A stretch of 64,000 bases of DNA from Bradyrhizobium erythrophlei. Its GTDB lineage: Bacteria > Pseudomonadota > Alphaproteobacteria > Rhizobiales > Xanthobacteraceae. A program made the translations under genes and the position numbers. Shown here piece after piece: positions 42,053 through 51,842 of the stretch. Below the pieces are notes generated by a model. That model did no database searches. It was not told where the DNA came from and was given only the letters and a program-made list of their open reading frames with translations. The number at the start of each line of letters is the position of its first letter. Within the stretch, counting starts at the first letter, position 1. The stretch is from NCBI GenBank assembly GCA_900129675.1, contig FSRD01000001.1:7491501-7555500 (forward strand), in the 5' to 3' direction.

Positions 42053-42928
42053 TTATGCCGGCGGCTTCTTCTCCGATGTCAGCGGCGTGAGCCGATCCAA
42101 CGGGCTCATGACCGCGCGGATCACGTTGGTGGCCACCTGCGCATAGAGCGCGGTCGTATCGAGCCTGGCATGTCCGAGCAAAACCTGGATCAAACGCACA
42201 TCGGTTTTCTCTTCGAGCAGGTGGGTGGCAAAGCTGTGGCGCAATGTGTGAGGCGTCACTCGCTTCTTGATCACCGCCCTGTCGGCAGCGGCATGAACGG
42301 CGCGATTGAATTGCCGCGTCGTCAGCGGCAGCAGCGGATCACGGCCCGGGAACAGCCAGACCGCGGGCCGGGCGATGCGATACCAATCGCGCAGCAACTC
42401 CAACAGCCGCGGGGAAAGCATTGCAAAGCGATCCTTGCGCCCCTTGCCCTGCTCGATGCGCAGCAGCATGCGCTCGGAATCGATGTCCGACACCTTCAGC
42501 GCCACGACTTCGGAGACCCGCAGTCCGGCGCCATAGGCGGCGCCCAGCGCGGCCTTGTACTTCGGCCCAGGGGCCGCCTCCAGCAGCCGTGCGATCTCCT
42601 CCAGGCTCAAGACCACCGGGATCCTGCGCGGCTCCCGCACGAAAGTGAGGTGCCTTGCCATCTCGGGGCGGTCGAGCGTCACGGTGAAGAGGAAACGCAG
42701 CGCCGCAACCGAGCCATTGATGCTCGGCGCACGCACCCCGATCTGCGTCTGATGCAGCTGGAAAAGGCGAAGATCCTCAGGCGCGGCCGTATCCGGCGCG
42801 CGGCCGAGAAAGGCTGTAAATGTCCTGACGTGCCGGATATAGTCGTTGTGCGTCTTCTCGACGAAGTTGCGCACCGTCATGTCTTCGATCATGCGCCGGC
42901 GCAGCGGGCTGATGGGTTTATCACTCAT
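42053..42928 (-). CDS. Tyrosine recombinase of the IS91 element (XerD-like)
   Basis: A 291-residue recombinase starting at MSDKPISPLRRRMIEDM. The SAM-like N-terminal domain spans ~1-95. The catalytic residues are in AAYGAGLRVSEVVALK (Arg), THTLRHSFATHLLE as PHTLRHSFA (His-x-x-Arg), LLGHARLDTT (His) and the Tyr in ALYAQVA. All are present. This gene regularly accompanies IS91 transposases of rhizobia, ending 13 bases before the transposase start. Its role in transposition is unproven. Confidence 0.85.
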   Translation of the reverse strand: MSDKPISPLRRRMIEDMTVRNFVEKTHNDYIRHVRTFTAFLGRAPDTAAPEDLRLFQLHQTQIGVRAPSINGSVAALRFLFTVTLDRPEMARHLTFVREPRRIPVVLSLEEIARLLEAAPGPKYKAALGAAYGAGLRVSEVVALKVSDIDSERMLLRIEQGKGRKDRFAMLSPRLLELLRDWYRIARPAVWLFPGRDPLLPLTTRQFNRAVHAAADRAVIKKRVTPHTLRHSFATHLLEEKTDVRLIQVLLGHARLDTTALYAQVATNVIRAVMSPLDRLTPLTSEKKPPA

Positions 42929-43000
42929 CGGGGTGCTCCTGTCTTGAGGTGGAGGTTGATTGACCCCTCGATTCTCAAGACAGGACGCCCGGCTTGTCAC

Positions 43001-43367
43001 CGTCTCCCGCTTACCTCACCTCGTCACTCCATCGGTGCCACTGGCTCCGCTCCGCGCGCAGCGCGCTCCCGCAAAGCGGGTTCGTTCTTTGGCACTTTTC
43101 GGACCTGACACGCTTGGCTGACGATGTCCGTTATTGAGGGTGAAGCCGACCTCCGAGTTGAACATCCGGACTTCTGAGTTTGACCCGCTGCGGACACCCG
43201 ACTGATGAGGCCGTTCTATCGGACAAGGGGCAAACGACCGATGGCATAAGTGCAACCCGGGAATAAAATAGCTCCAAGCGGTGGCCAGTATTATACTGGT
43301 GCTACTGGACGTGCTGCTTCAAGCATTCGTGGAAGGATTGTTACGACCGGTCAGGGAGGAACATCTG
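43001..43367. other. Intergenic stretch with dispersed repeat
   Basis: The left part (43001-43090) is probably the IS91 terminal region. 43091-43200 is a copy of the dispersed repeat. No gene. Confidence 0.45.
43091..43200. repeat. Dispersed intergenic repeat, copy 2
   Basis: GGCACTTTTCGGACCTGACA, then TGACGATGTCCGTTATTGAG, GGGTGAAGCCGACC and TTTGACCCGCTGCGGACA. Same block order as at 43690 and 62066. Confidence 0.55.
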
Positions 43368-43637
43368 ATGACGACTATGTTTGTTAGACACACGGTTTCC
43401 GACTACAAGACCTGGCGGAAGGCTTACGACGATTTTGCTCCGGTCCAGAAAGCGAAGGGCGTAACAGCCGAGGCTGTCTACCGAGCAGTCGAAAATCCCA
43501 ATGACATCACAGTAACTCACGAGTTTGCCACGATTGAAGCTGCGCGAGCCTTCGCGGAAAGTGCTGAATTGAAGAATGCCATGAAGAATGCGGGAGTGGC
43601 GGGAGCTCCAACGATTTGGTTTACGAACAAGATGTGA
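43368..43637 (+). CDS. Dimeric alpha-beta barrel (antibiotic-monooxygenase-like) protein
   Basis: An 89-residue protein; the start at 43368 follows AGGGAGGA, while the longer frame has no site. FVRHTVSDYKTWRKAYDDF, then VTHEFATIEAARAFAESAEL, has the ferredoxin-like pattern of ABM/DUF1330-type small proteins. It ends in APTIWFTNKM. These form dimers and bind or modify small molecules; no specific substrate can be given. It appears intact. Confidence 0.65.
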   Translation: MTTMFVRHTVSDYKTWRKAYDDFAPVQKAKGVTAEAVYRAVENPNDITVTHEFATIEAARAFAESAELKNAMKNAGVAGAPTIWFTNKM

Positions 43638-43680
43638 AATATCGATCCCGGCCAAGTGCCGGGATTTTTTGCTATGGTGT

Positions 43681-43790
43681 GCCATGTCGCCTGTTGGCAC
43701 TTTTGAGACATGCCGACCGGCTCTGACGATGTCCGTTCTGCGGGGTGGACCGGAAGTGATCGGCGAGCAGTCAAAACGACGCGATTGACC
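43681..43790. repeat. Dispersed intergenic repeat, copy 3
   Basis: GGCACTTTTGAGACATGCCG, CTGACGATGTCCGTTCTGCG, GGGTGGACCGGAAGTGATCG, then GACGCGATTGACCC. The most complete copy in the window. Confidence 0.6.
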
Positions 43791-44118
43791 CTATAGCGCT
43801 CGACGGCTGAACGCGATCGGCGGCAGGCGTTGTATGAGGTCCGGGGCGCGCGCTGGAATACCTACGCGCAGTTGCGAGGTGCAGTAAGCGACTGGCTCTT
43901 GCGCGGCGGCATCCCCGGCGATTGCGTCATCGCGGCCGGTTGACGAGTGTGCGCTGTTCTGGGCCGCCGAAGCCAAGGGCGAGGTGATCGACTTCCGCAG
44001 CGACACGACAGCGCAAGCGGTGCTTGGCCTCCAACTCGTCAACCAACCGCGCGCCAACCCGTCACCGGGAACGTCGCCGCACGCCGAATTGATCGGACGT
44101 GAAGGCACCGGCGAATAG
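43790..44118 (+). pseudogene. Remnant of an unknown gene, one frameshift
   Basis: QALYEVRGARWNTYAQLRGA then WLLRGGIPGDCVIAA in one frame continues after ~43940 in another as VDECALFWAAEAKGEVIDFR and TTAQAVLGLQLVNQP, ending at TAG 44116-44118. The amphipathic, natural-looking sequence across a single slip marks a dead gene. The family was not recognised. Confidence 0.4.
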
Positions 44119-44180
44119 GTGGGGGAACAGGCACGCAGGCGCGGTGTTCTACCTAAAAACCCAACCTTTCGAGGCCGTTC

Positions 44181-44441
44181 ATGACAAAATTTGGAATCCT
44201 TGGCGCAGGGGTACTTGGCGCAGCGTTGCTAGCAACGACGCTCGCAGGTCCAGCGAGAGCGCAGGCCGTCGTCGAGGAGCCCGGGTACTGCGCGCAATAT
44301 TATCCGACCGCGAACTGCCAGAACTACGGACCCGGCAACCCGCTCTATCCCAACGGACTCTTCCGGAATGATTGGCAGGGCAGTTCTGCCCGGGTGTATC
44401 ATCGCTACCACCGCCATCAGCGTCACCGTCACCACGGGTAA
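44181..44441 (+). CDS. Small exported histidine-rich protein
   Basis: An 86-residue protein with a signal peptide (MTKFGILGAGVLGAALLATT...ARA). The mature region contains CAQYYPTANCQNYGPGNPLY, whose two Cys may form a disulfide. The tail (YHRYHRHQRHRHHG) carries many His and could bind metal. Small proteins of this shape are frequent in bradyrhizobia; function unknown. Confidence 0.6.
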   Translation: MTKFGILGAGVLGAALLATTLAGPARAQAVVEEPGYCAQYYPTANCQNYGPGNPLYPNGLFRNDWQGSSARVYHRYHRHQRHRHHG

Positions 44442-45480
44442 AGAAGGCGGGATCGATCCCGAGCCTTGGCCCGCGAACTGGCTAATCCCCTTGGATTTGA
44501 CTTAGTCTCACGGCGAACAAGCGCTGCCCTTTCGAAGCGGCCTGTCATTTTGAGCGTGGCTCTAGTCGCCCGGCGCATCATCAGCCGAAAGGTCGTAAGC
44601 AGGTCCAATGCAATGGTGATGTCGCACCCGTCACGCTCTAGGTCAGCAATGATCTGCTCTTGGCTCTCAATATAGCGGCGAACGCTGGCGATGTGTCGCT
44701 CGGCTTGCCGCCTGCGCTGGACGGCACGTTCAGCGTGATCCGGTAGGCGGCAATCGGCGCTGCGCTGGTGCCGAGCGTAATGAACTGGTTGCTGCTGCCG
44801 GCGAGCAGCGTGAAGCCGTGAAGCCGGTCGGTGCCGAGCTGTTCGGCGACGGATGGACGCCGCTCGGGTAGGTCACCGCGATGGCCCAGGACGAGCGTCC
44901 GGTCGACAGCACGGCGAAGGCGATCTGCTGCGGCCCCGCGCGCCAGTTTCGCCACCTTCCACGGCGACGATCCCGAGGAGGCCGCGCCGGTGATGGAGCG
45001 GGTCGGCAACTAGGCCACGATCATGGAGCAGCCGGCGACGACGGGCAGCGAGTCGCAGAGATCGACCGGCCGATTTCTAAACGGACCCGTAATGGCACCA
45101 CCCACCCGCCTATTAAACTGGGACTCCAAATTCCGCTTCCCGCAATGCTCAAACGTGAGTGGATTGTTTAGAGGGGACCCGAACCTGTCCGGATTGGCAC
45201 CATCCGCCGGAGGGACCCGCCAGATCGATGCGCGAGGTATCCTGTGTTCCTCGGCGCTCATTGGTCGCGGGTGAACAGCGGGGAGCGGTCCGGTTCACGA
45301 GCGGCCATTTCTGGTGTCTTGGGTATCTGCGCATCGACGAGGAACTATGAAAGCCTTCGAGCACGCCGCGCAGCAGCGCTGAGGCCAGTGTGGGAAGGGG
45401 AAGCGGTGCGGCGGCGGGCCAGCGCATCGGCGAGCCGTTTCCGGCCCAATTGTTTTGAAGGGCGAGGCTTGATGGGGCCT
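44442..45480. other. Degraded DNA, no intact gene
   Basis: On the minus strand (44640-45009) fragments such as SSNQFITLGTSAAPIAAYRI and PSDTSPAFAAIL look like pieces of a real, probably phage- or surface-type protein, broken by frameshifts. Part of this (about 44942-45055) is partly repeated at 46438-46535. The rest carries nothing recognisable. Confidence 0.4.
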
Positions 45481-45499
45481 CGCGGCATTTATGTGCGTG

Positions 45500-45665
45500 C
45501 GTCGGCGAGGGCGGCGGACATTGCCTCGACGATCGCCGGCCGGCGCAACGTCATTGAGACAGATCGCGGCCGGCCTCAACGCCAAGGGCATTCCGTCCGC
45601 GCGAGGCGAGGGCGAGTGGACCGTACTCCAGGTGAAGCGTACCGCGTCGGTTGGCAGCCTCCACC
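45500..45665 (+). pseudogene. C-terminal remnant of a resolvase-type recombinase
   Basis: RAADIASTIAG in one frame and SLRQIAAGLNAKGIPSARG then WTVLQVKR in the next are together the classic tail of bacterial serine resolvases (Hin-like HTH). The catalytic domain is absent and a frameshift separates the halves. Confidence 0.5.
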
Positions 45666-45811
45666 CCAGGCGCGGCTTCGATCCAATCAGTGGGACGCGA
45701 TCGACGCAGCAGAGAGATCGGCCGTGCAGCGCCACGCATGCTAGACATTGATGAGCGCCGTTGACCGTGGTGCGTTAATCTTTAATGTTCCCTGAGAGTG
45801 GGGGGCAGGCA

Positions 45812-46168
45812 ATGACGAGAACCGGAAAGACAGTCACGCGCGTCGATTTGTACGAAGCGGTCTACCAGAAGGTGGGGCTATCGCGCACGGAATCATCATC
45901 CTTCGTCGAACTGGTCCTGAAGGAAATCACCGACTGCCTGGAGAAGGGCGAGACGGTGAAACTTTCGTCGTTCGGCTCCTTCATGGTACGTAAAAAGGGT
46001 CAGCGCATCGGCCGCAATCCCAAGACCGGCACGAAGGTGCCCATTTCTCCGCGTCGGGTGATGGTGTTCAAGCCGTCGGCCATTCTGAAACAGCGAATTA
46101 ACGACCACACCTCCGGTAAAGGCGCGCTCGCGGTTGTCGAGCCTCACCCGTCCATCGCGGCTGGTTGA
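45812..46168 (+). CDS. ihfA: Integration host factor alpha subunit
   Basis: A 118-residue DNA-bending protein of the HU/IHF family. The start at 45812 follows GGGGGCAGG. It shows [40 protein letters not shown], then the intercalating-arm motif [20 protein letters not shown]. It ends with a ~20-residue extension typical of rhizobial IHF-alpha. Complete. Because it lies among decayed mobile DNA rather than beside pheT or a MerR regulator, it may be an additional copy to the housekeeping gene. IHF assists integrases such as those in this window. Confidence 0.88.
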   Translation: MTRTGKTVTRVDLYEAVYQKVGLSRTESSSFVELVLKEITDCLEKGETVKLSSFGSFMVRKKGQRIGRNPKTGTKVPISPRRVMVFKPSAILKQRINDHTSGKGALAVVEPHPSIAAG

Positions 46169-46880
46169 GATCGTATCGTCCGTGCTGGCCGTCGCCCGAT
46201 CCCGGCCTGCAGGATCGTCACCGTCACCTTGCCGCCTGCGCTGGGGTCGTCATTGTTGGTCGAGGGCGCTTCGATCTGCCGATCAATGGCGGTTCAACGC
46301 GGCGCTCCACCATCGCGATTAGACAGAACTCACCATCTCCGCCAGAGGCCAAAGAATTGACGGCGCGGTGTTCTATTACTCGGTCGGTATTCTATGGATG
46401 TTCGGGCCTTCTCCAGGCTTTGCCACTCGTGATGATCGCCACGTTCCACGGCGACGATCCCGAGCAGGCCGGTGCCGGTGCTGGAGCGGGTTCTGCAACC
46501 AGGTCACCATCACGGAGTAGTCGGCGACGACGGCGCAGCTACCAAGCTACGAAGTAAGTAGCCCGGACGATCGAGATGTTTCGGCCGAAGATGCAAGGGC
46601 AGCCGATAGCCTCGGACCCATGATGTGCGTGATCGCCGCCTCCGACAGCGTGTCGTTGCAGGCTTAGGCCAGGCCGCCGGCGCGCTACGAGCGATCAACA
46701 GCGCGAGGCAATTGCACGGCGCGAGGCAGACGAAGCATTGACAGCCATCGCGCGGACGTCACTAAAAGGCTGCCTACCATCTGGCCCTGTTCGACACGCA
46801 AACCAGTTTCCCGGTGAAGTCACCGGGTTGGGGCTCCCCGCGCGGCAGCGGATCGGCGATATTTCGTTGTTGCTCGCCGT
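46169..46880. other. Degraded DNA, no intact gene
   Basis: About 46438-46535 resembles 44942-45055 (shared CCACGGCGACGATCCCGAG, then GGAGCGGGT, then CGGCGACGAC), so both come from one ancestral segment. No frame longer than ~60 codons makes sense. Confidence 0.4.
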
Positions 46881-47180
46881 CTAGTCGCAGCGGCGCTCAC
46901 GGCGCGTGATCCTGCGGCCGTCGTCCCGTTCAATCGTGGTAGTCTCCATGCGGCAGCGCTGTCGTGGGCCGACGGCGACACCGCCTCGACCGACGCCAAC
47001 AGTGGCGTTGGAATCATACCCCCGACGTTCCCCATAGTAGCCGGGGTCGCGGTCGTCGAGGTGCCGCCCGGTCTGCATATCGACTTGGGCCATCTTGACG
47101 CCTTCGGCCTTGGCCGGAGTGACGAGCGGGGCAGTCGTCAGCACCACTGCGGCTGCCGCCACGGCAAGAGTGATCTTCAT
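46881..47180 (-). CDS. Small exported hypothetical protein
   Basis: A 99-residue protein (two Met codons in a row; the inner one at 47180 is used, after GGAGG). The signal peptide MKITLAVAAAAVVLTTAPLV...AKA is followed by an Arg/Gly-rich mature part with GQRCRMETTTIERDDGRRIT written here without its first residues, ending RRERRCD. The two Cys could pair. Such YkkC-size periplasmic proteins are common in bradyrhizobia; function unknown. Confidence 0.6.
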   Translation of the reverse strand: MKITLAVAAAAVVLTTAPLVTPAKAEGVKMAQVDMQTGRHLDDRDPGYYGERRGYDSNATVGVGRGGVAVGPRQRCRMETTTIERDDGRRITRRERRCD

Positions 47181-47259
47181 CATATGGAGACCCTCCTTGG
47201 GCTTGATTTAGAGGTGCAACGGGCACCGACACGGAGAGTTCCCCACCACGCATTTCCGC

Positions 47260-47484
47260 TTGAAACAGACGGCGCTGGGCACGTATCTGGATGGTACGCA
47301 ACTGGGGATGCGGCCGGGCGTGTTGGAAGTGTTGATTACCGAGCTAAGGCCGACTAAGTGGGGATGGCGGGTCTGTGACTGCTACGGGACCGTATGGGCG
47401 GGGTTTGAAAGCACCCGACCAGCAGCCAAGTACAGGGGCAACTGGGCGCTATTTCTCCGGTTGCCTACCCGCTGGGCTCGGTGA
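47260..47484 (+). CDS. Small conserved hypothetical protein
   Basis: A 74-residue frame whose second half, WGWRVCDCYGTVWAGFESTR then AAKYRGNWALFLRL, matches a very common small rhizobial protein family. The first half differs from relatives, so it may be a partial copy. Function unknown. Confidence 0.45.
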   Translation: MKQTALGTYLDGTQLGMRPGVLEVLITELRPTKWGWRVCDCYGTVWAGFESTRPAAKYRGNWALFLRLPTRWAR

Positions 47485-47625
47485 TCGCGGGTACAGCGAG
47501 TCGCCGGCCGCATGAGGTAGCAAACGGCCCTAGCGTTCGCCTCATACCCGGCGCAGCTTTCCGCCTAGACACCCTCCCCGAACGCCTGCGCCTGTTTCGG
47601 ATACAACCAATGCCAACCGCGAAGC

Positions 47626-49425
47626 GCCATCGGGGTCGGCAAAGGCACCGTGACGCTCGAGGAGTTCGACGATGCCGAACTCCTCATCTGCATTGGCCAC
47701 AATCCCGGGACCAACCACCCGCGCATGATGACGCCGCTGCACGATGCGTCGCGACGCGGCGCACGGATCATCGTGCTCAATCCCTTGCGCGAACGCGCGC
47801 TGGAGAGATTCGAAGCGCCGCAAGCTCCCATCGAGATGGCGACCTTCTCCTCCACACCGATCGCCACCAATTATTTTCAGGTCAAGTGCGGAGGTGACGC
47901 CGCCGCACTGAAGGGAATATGCAAAGCATTGGTGGAAATGGACGACAGCGCTCGCGCGGCCGATCTTGCGCCGACTCTGGATCACCCTTTCATTGCCGGG
48001 CACACAAGCGGATTTGATGCGTTCGCCGCGGATCTCAGGGCAACCGAGTGGGGCGATATCGAAAAAGCAAGCGGTTTACCGAGAACGAACCTGCTGAAGA
48101 TTGCCGAGGCTTACGCAGCATCTTCGGCAACCATCGTTTGTTACGGGATGGGCATCACCCAGCATCGTACCGGCACCGCAAATGTTCAGCAGATTGTGAA
48201 CTTGCTGCTGTTGAAAGGCAATATTGGAAAGCAAGGTGCCGGCATCTGTCCGCTCCGTGGCCATTCCAACGTTCAGGGCAATCGTACGGTCGGCATTACG
48301 GAAAGGCCGCCCAAAGCGTTCCTCGACAGGCTCGGGTCCGTCTTTCGTTTTGACCCGCCGCGTGAGCACGGCCATTCGGTCATCGAGAGCATCGCCGCGA
48401 TGCGGGATGGAAAATCAAAGGCCATCCTGTGCCTGGGCGGCAATCTTGCGATGGCGACCGCCGATAGCCAGAGCGCGTTTGCCGGCTTTCGTCAACTCGA
48501 CCTTGCCGTTCACATCGCCACCAAACTCAATCGTACGCACCTCCTTACCAGGAAAACGAGCTACATCTTTCCCTGCCTCGGCCGCACGGATCTCGATGTC
48601 CAGGCCGCCGGCCGCCAAGCCATCACGGTCGAAGACTCGATGTCGATGGTTCACGCATCCCGCGGCTTTCTCAAACCTCCGAGCGATCAATTGAAATCGG
48701 AACCGGCGATCATTGCGGGAATAGCCAAAGCGACTCTCGGGCCGAAATCGGCCGTCGATTGGGAGCGGCTGATAAGCGACTATGACCTGATCCGCGATGC
48801 GATCGAGGCCGCAATTCCCGACTTTGAATCTTACAATGACCGCATTCGGAAGCCCGGCGGCTTTCGCCTTCCGAACTCCGCAGCCATGAGGGTCTGGAAT
48901 ACGGAGACGCGGAAAGCCAATTTCTTCATCTTCTCGGGTCTCGAGGAAGATGTCACCACCGGCGATTCGGAGGTGCTGCGCCTGATGTCGCTTCGGGCGC
49001 ATGATCAGTACAACACCACGATCTATGGTCTGAACGATCGTTATCGCGGTGTGTTCGGTCGACGAGACATCCTGTTCGCCAATCCTGCAGACATCGAGCG
49101 CCTCGGATTTTCCGAAGGCGACGTTGTGGACGTCGCTACCGCGCTGGAACATGAACGCCCCGACCGCGTCGTTAAGGGCCTGACGCTTGTCAGCTACAAC
49201 ATACCGGCCGGATGTTGCGGCTGTTACTATCCGGAAAGCCAGCCGTTGGTGGCACTCGAGCACTGTGATAAGCAATGCCTTACGCCATCCTACAAATCGA
49301 TACCGGTGCGAATTCGCGTTGCAGCTTCCACTTCCGAAGCGGACACGTCGGTGTCTCACGAGGGAGTTGTCGGGCGCCCACCGATCGTTGGTTCCTCAAC
49401 CAATCAGCCAATGCAGCCGGAGTAG
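47626..49425 (+). pseudogene. FdhF/YdeP-family molybdopterin oxidoreductase lacking its N-terminus
   Basis: The remaining ~600 residues belong to the FdhF/YdeP (formate dehydrogenase-like alpha) family of about 760. It starts inside the molybdopterin domain (GVGKGTVTLEEFDDAELLIC, GHNPGTNHPRM), keeps GMGITQHRTGTANVQQIVNL and NIGKQGAGICPLRGHSNVQG, and has the C-terminal Molydop_binding part (YNTTIYGLNDRYRGV, PAGCCGCYYPES). Roughly the first 165-180 residues are missing, with unrelated DNA upstream. A GTG at 47650 could start a shortened protein, but a large part of the cofactor pocket is gone. It is followed six bases later by cydA. Confidence 0.75.
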
Positions 49426-49430
49426 GACGG

Positions 49431-50828
49431 ATGGACCCCGTACTTCTGTCGCGGCTGCAGTTCGCGTTCACAATCGGATACCACATTCTCTGGCCGGCTT
49501 TCACGATTGGGATCGCCTGGTTCATCGTCATATTGAACGCCATCTGGCTGACCACGCGGAAAACCGTTTACCGAGATCTCGCCCGCTTCTGGATCCGGAT
49601 TTTTGCACTGGCATTCGCGATGGGCGTCGTCACCGGCGTAGTGATCTCTTACGAGATTGGGCTGAACTGGTCAGGCTACGCCCACGCATCAGTAGACGTT
49701 ATCGGCCCGTTATTGACGCTGGAAGTTCTCACGGCGTTTTTCCTGGAGGCCGGCTTCATTGGTATCATGCTGTTTGGCGAGCGTCGCGTCGGCGAAAGGC
49801 TTCATTTCGCCGCCTGCATGATCGTAGCGATCGGAACGCTCATTTCCGCATTCTGGATTGTCTCCGCAAACTCGTGGATGCAAACCCCAGTGGCGTTTAC
49901 GGCCGCCGGCGGCCACCTTGTCGCCACGGATTTCTGGGGTGTCGTTTTCAATCCTTCGATGCCCTACCGGCTGGCCCATATGGTCCTTGCCAGCTTCATC
50001 ACCGGCGCCTTCGTCGTCATCGGCGTCTCCGCATTCTGGATTGTGCGCGGACGGGAGGGTGACCAAAGCGCCGCGCGCGCAGCCTTCTCGCTGAGCCTGT
50101 GGCTTGTGGCGATTTTGGTCCCGTTGCAAATTTTCGCCGGAGACCAGCACGGCCTCAATACCCGCAAGTACCAGCCGATGAAGTTGGCTGCGATCGAGGC
50201 GCGCTGGGATACGGCGAAGCGCGTACCAATTACCGTCATCGCATGGCCGAACCCGGATGCCGAGCGCAACGACTATGCAATTGAGATTCCGCTGCTGGGA
50301 AGCATCATCCTCGCTCACTCTCTGGACGGAGAGGTAAAGGGTCTCAAGGAGGTGCCGGCGACCGAACGTCCGCCCGTCCTGCCGGTGTTCTTGGCCTTCC
50401 GCGTCATGGTTGGATGCGGCGTCGTGCTATTGGGTATTGCATTTGCCGGCCTTTATCTTCGTTGGCGAGGCACTCTTTTCCGGGCGCGCTGGTATCACTA
50501 CGCCTGTGTCGTCTGTATGCCCCTCGGCTTCATCGCGACGCTCGCGGGATGGACGGTCACCGAGGTCGGACGGCAGCCGTTCGTCATCTACGGCCTGTTG
50601 CGCACCGCCGATGCGGTTTCACCGATCGCCGGTGGCGCCGTCTTCGGATCGCTCGCTGTAGCATTGGTGCTCTACAATCTGCTTCTGCTCAGCTTCTTTT
50701 TCTATGGCGGCCGACTTGTGTGGCGCGGGATCCAGTCGCTGACGCCGATATCTCCCGTTGCTCGGCCGGCGGGCGTCGTCGGCATGGCCCCTGCAGCAAA
50801 GAAGACGATCAATGAACTCGTTGTCTAA
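49431..50828 (+). CDS. cydA: Cytochrome bd-type (cyanide-insensitive) ubiquinol oxidase subunit I
   Basis: A 465-residue membrane oxidase subunit holding the haem and quinol sites; the pair reduces O2 with ubiquinol. The start is ATG 49431, MDPVLLSRLQFAFTIGYHIL, which includes the conserved haem-ligand His. It has a short Q-loop (KYQPMKLAAIEARW), the GRQPF motif (family GRQPW, with Phe in place of Trp) and about nine membrane helices. The short Q-loop and length below 480 point to the CioA type. It overlaps cydB by 17 bases. Its location after an FdhF-like gene suggests electrons from formate-type oxidation to oxygen. Confidence 0.9.
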   Translation: MDPVLLSRLQFAFTIGYHILWPAFTIGIAWFIVILNAIWLTTRKTVYRDLARFWIRIFALAFAMGVVTGVVISYEIGLNWSGYAHASVDVIGPLLTLEVLTAFFLEAGFIGIMLFGERRVGERLHFAACMIVAIGTLISAFWIVSANSWMQTPVAFTAAGGHLVATDFWGVVFNPSMPYRLAHMVLASFITGAFVVIGVSAFWIVRGREGDQSAARAAFSLSLWLVAILVPLQIFAGDQHGLNTRKYQPMKLAAIEARWDTAKRVPITVIAWPNPDAERNDYAIEIPLLGSIILAHSLDGEVKGLKEVPATERPPVLPVFLAFRVMVGCGVVLLGIAFAGLYLRWRGTLFRARWYHYACVVCMPLGFIATLAGWTVTEVGRQPFVIYGLLRTADAVSPIAGGAVFGSLAVALVLYNLLLLSFFFYGGRLVWRGIQSLTPISPVARPAGVVGMAPAAKKTINELVV

Positions 50829-51831
50829 CTTCGATTTTTCGGTCGCATTCGCGGTAGCTGAGGCCTTCATCATCGCGCTCTACGTCGTGCTCGACGGCTT
50901 CGACCTCGGCGTCGGTATCCTTTTTCCGTTTGCGCCACGACCAGCGGAGCGTGATTTGATGATCGAGACATTGGCGCCGGTCTGGGACGGCAATGAGACC
51001 TGGCTCGTCCTGGGAGGCATGGTGCTATTGGGGGCATTCCCGGGCGCATTCGCGATCCTTCTTCCAGCCTACTACGTTCCATTGGCGTTAATGCTGTTCG
51101 CCCTCGTTTTGCGAGGGATTTCCTTCGAGTTCCGCGCGCAAGGAGGTCCTTTGCAAGTCGTCTGGACGGTCGCGTTCGCCGGCGGCTCGGCGTTGGCGGC
51201 CTTTTGTCAGGGGGCCATTCTTGGATCTTTCGTCGGCGGCGGTCTTCAAGTCGTTGGAGGACGCTTCGCCGGCGGCCCGTTCGATTGGCTGAGCCTGTTC
51301 TCGATTATAACCGGCTTAGGGGTAATTGCCGGTTATGGGCTGCTGGGGGCGTGTTGGCTGATATGGAAGACCGAAGATGACACGCAGATCTTCGCTCGCG
51401 AATTGGCATTCACGACGCTGCTGTGTACCGGTGCCGCGATTGTCGTGGTCAGCCTGTGGACCGCCTTCAGCGTGCCTCAAATCGCTGAGCGCTGGTTTAC
51501 GCTTCCCAATCTATTTTTGTTGGCGCCGCTGCCTCTCATTGCGCTGGCAGCCTGGATTGGTGTGCTCCGTTCGCTCTGGGGGCCACGCGACTGGGTGCCG
51601 TTCTTGTGCGCGATCCTGCTTTTTCTCGCCTCCCTTGGCGGGCTTGGCGCGAGCATATGGCCGCAGGCGGTTCCAGGTGTGATGACCATTTGGGAAGCAT
51701 CGTCAGCACACCGGACGCAAGTCGTTCTCTCCGGAGCTTTGCTCGGAATCGTGCCGGTCATCCTGGCCTATACTGCCTTCAGCTACTGGACGTTCAGAGG
51801 CAAAATGCCTGCGCCGGAAGTGAACACGTGA
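50812..51831 (+). CDS. cydB: Cytochrome bd-type ubiquinol oxidase subunit II
   Basis: A 339-residue membrane partner of subunit I. It opens with AFAVAEAFIIALYVVLDGFD, then LGVGILFPF and VWDGNETWLVLGG, the strongest CydB signatures, followed by about eight membrane helices. Family length is 330-380, so complete. Its start lies 17 bases inside cydA. No CydX-like or CydCD genes follow; fdhD comes 11 bases later. Confidence 0.9.
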   Translation: MNSLSNFDFSVAFAVAEAFIIALYVVLDGFDLGVGILFPFAPRPAERDLMIETLAPVWDGNETWLVLGGMVLLGAFPGAFAILLPAYYVPLALMLFALVLRGISFEFRAQGGPLQVVWTVAFAGGSALAAFCQGAILGSFVGGGLQVVGGRFAGGPFDWLSLFSIITGLGVIAGYGLLGACWLIWKTEDDTQIFARELAFTTLLCTGAAIVVVSLWTAFSVPQIAERWFTLPNLFLLAPLPLIALAAWIGVLRSLWGPRDWVPFLCAILLFLASLGGLGASIWPQAVPGVMTIWEASSAHRTQVVLSGALLGIVPVILAYTAFSYWTFRGKMPAPEVNT

Positions 51832-51842
51832 GGGAGTCGTAT

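Larger units (their letters stand above)
38212..42928 (-). mobile_element. IS91-family element carrying an inserted recombinase element
   Basis: A minus-strand pair typical of rhizobial IS91 elements: a tyrosine recombinase (42053-42928) followed by a Y2 transposase (N-terminal part 41558-42040, C-terminal part 38212-38949). The transposase is interrupted by 2.6 kb of foreign DNA. The outer ends were not determined and probably extend past both coordinates. Confidence 0.75.

Noticed and set aside
41831-43108. 425-codon plus-strand open frame
   Set aside because: Antisense to the IS91 transposase N-terminus and its tyrosine recombinase.
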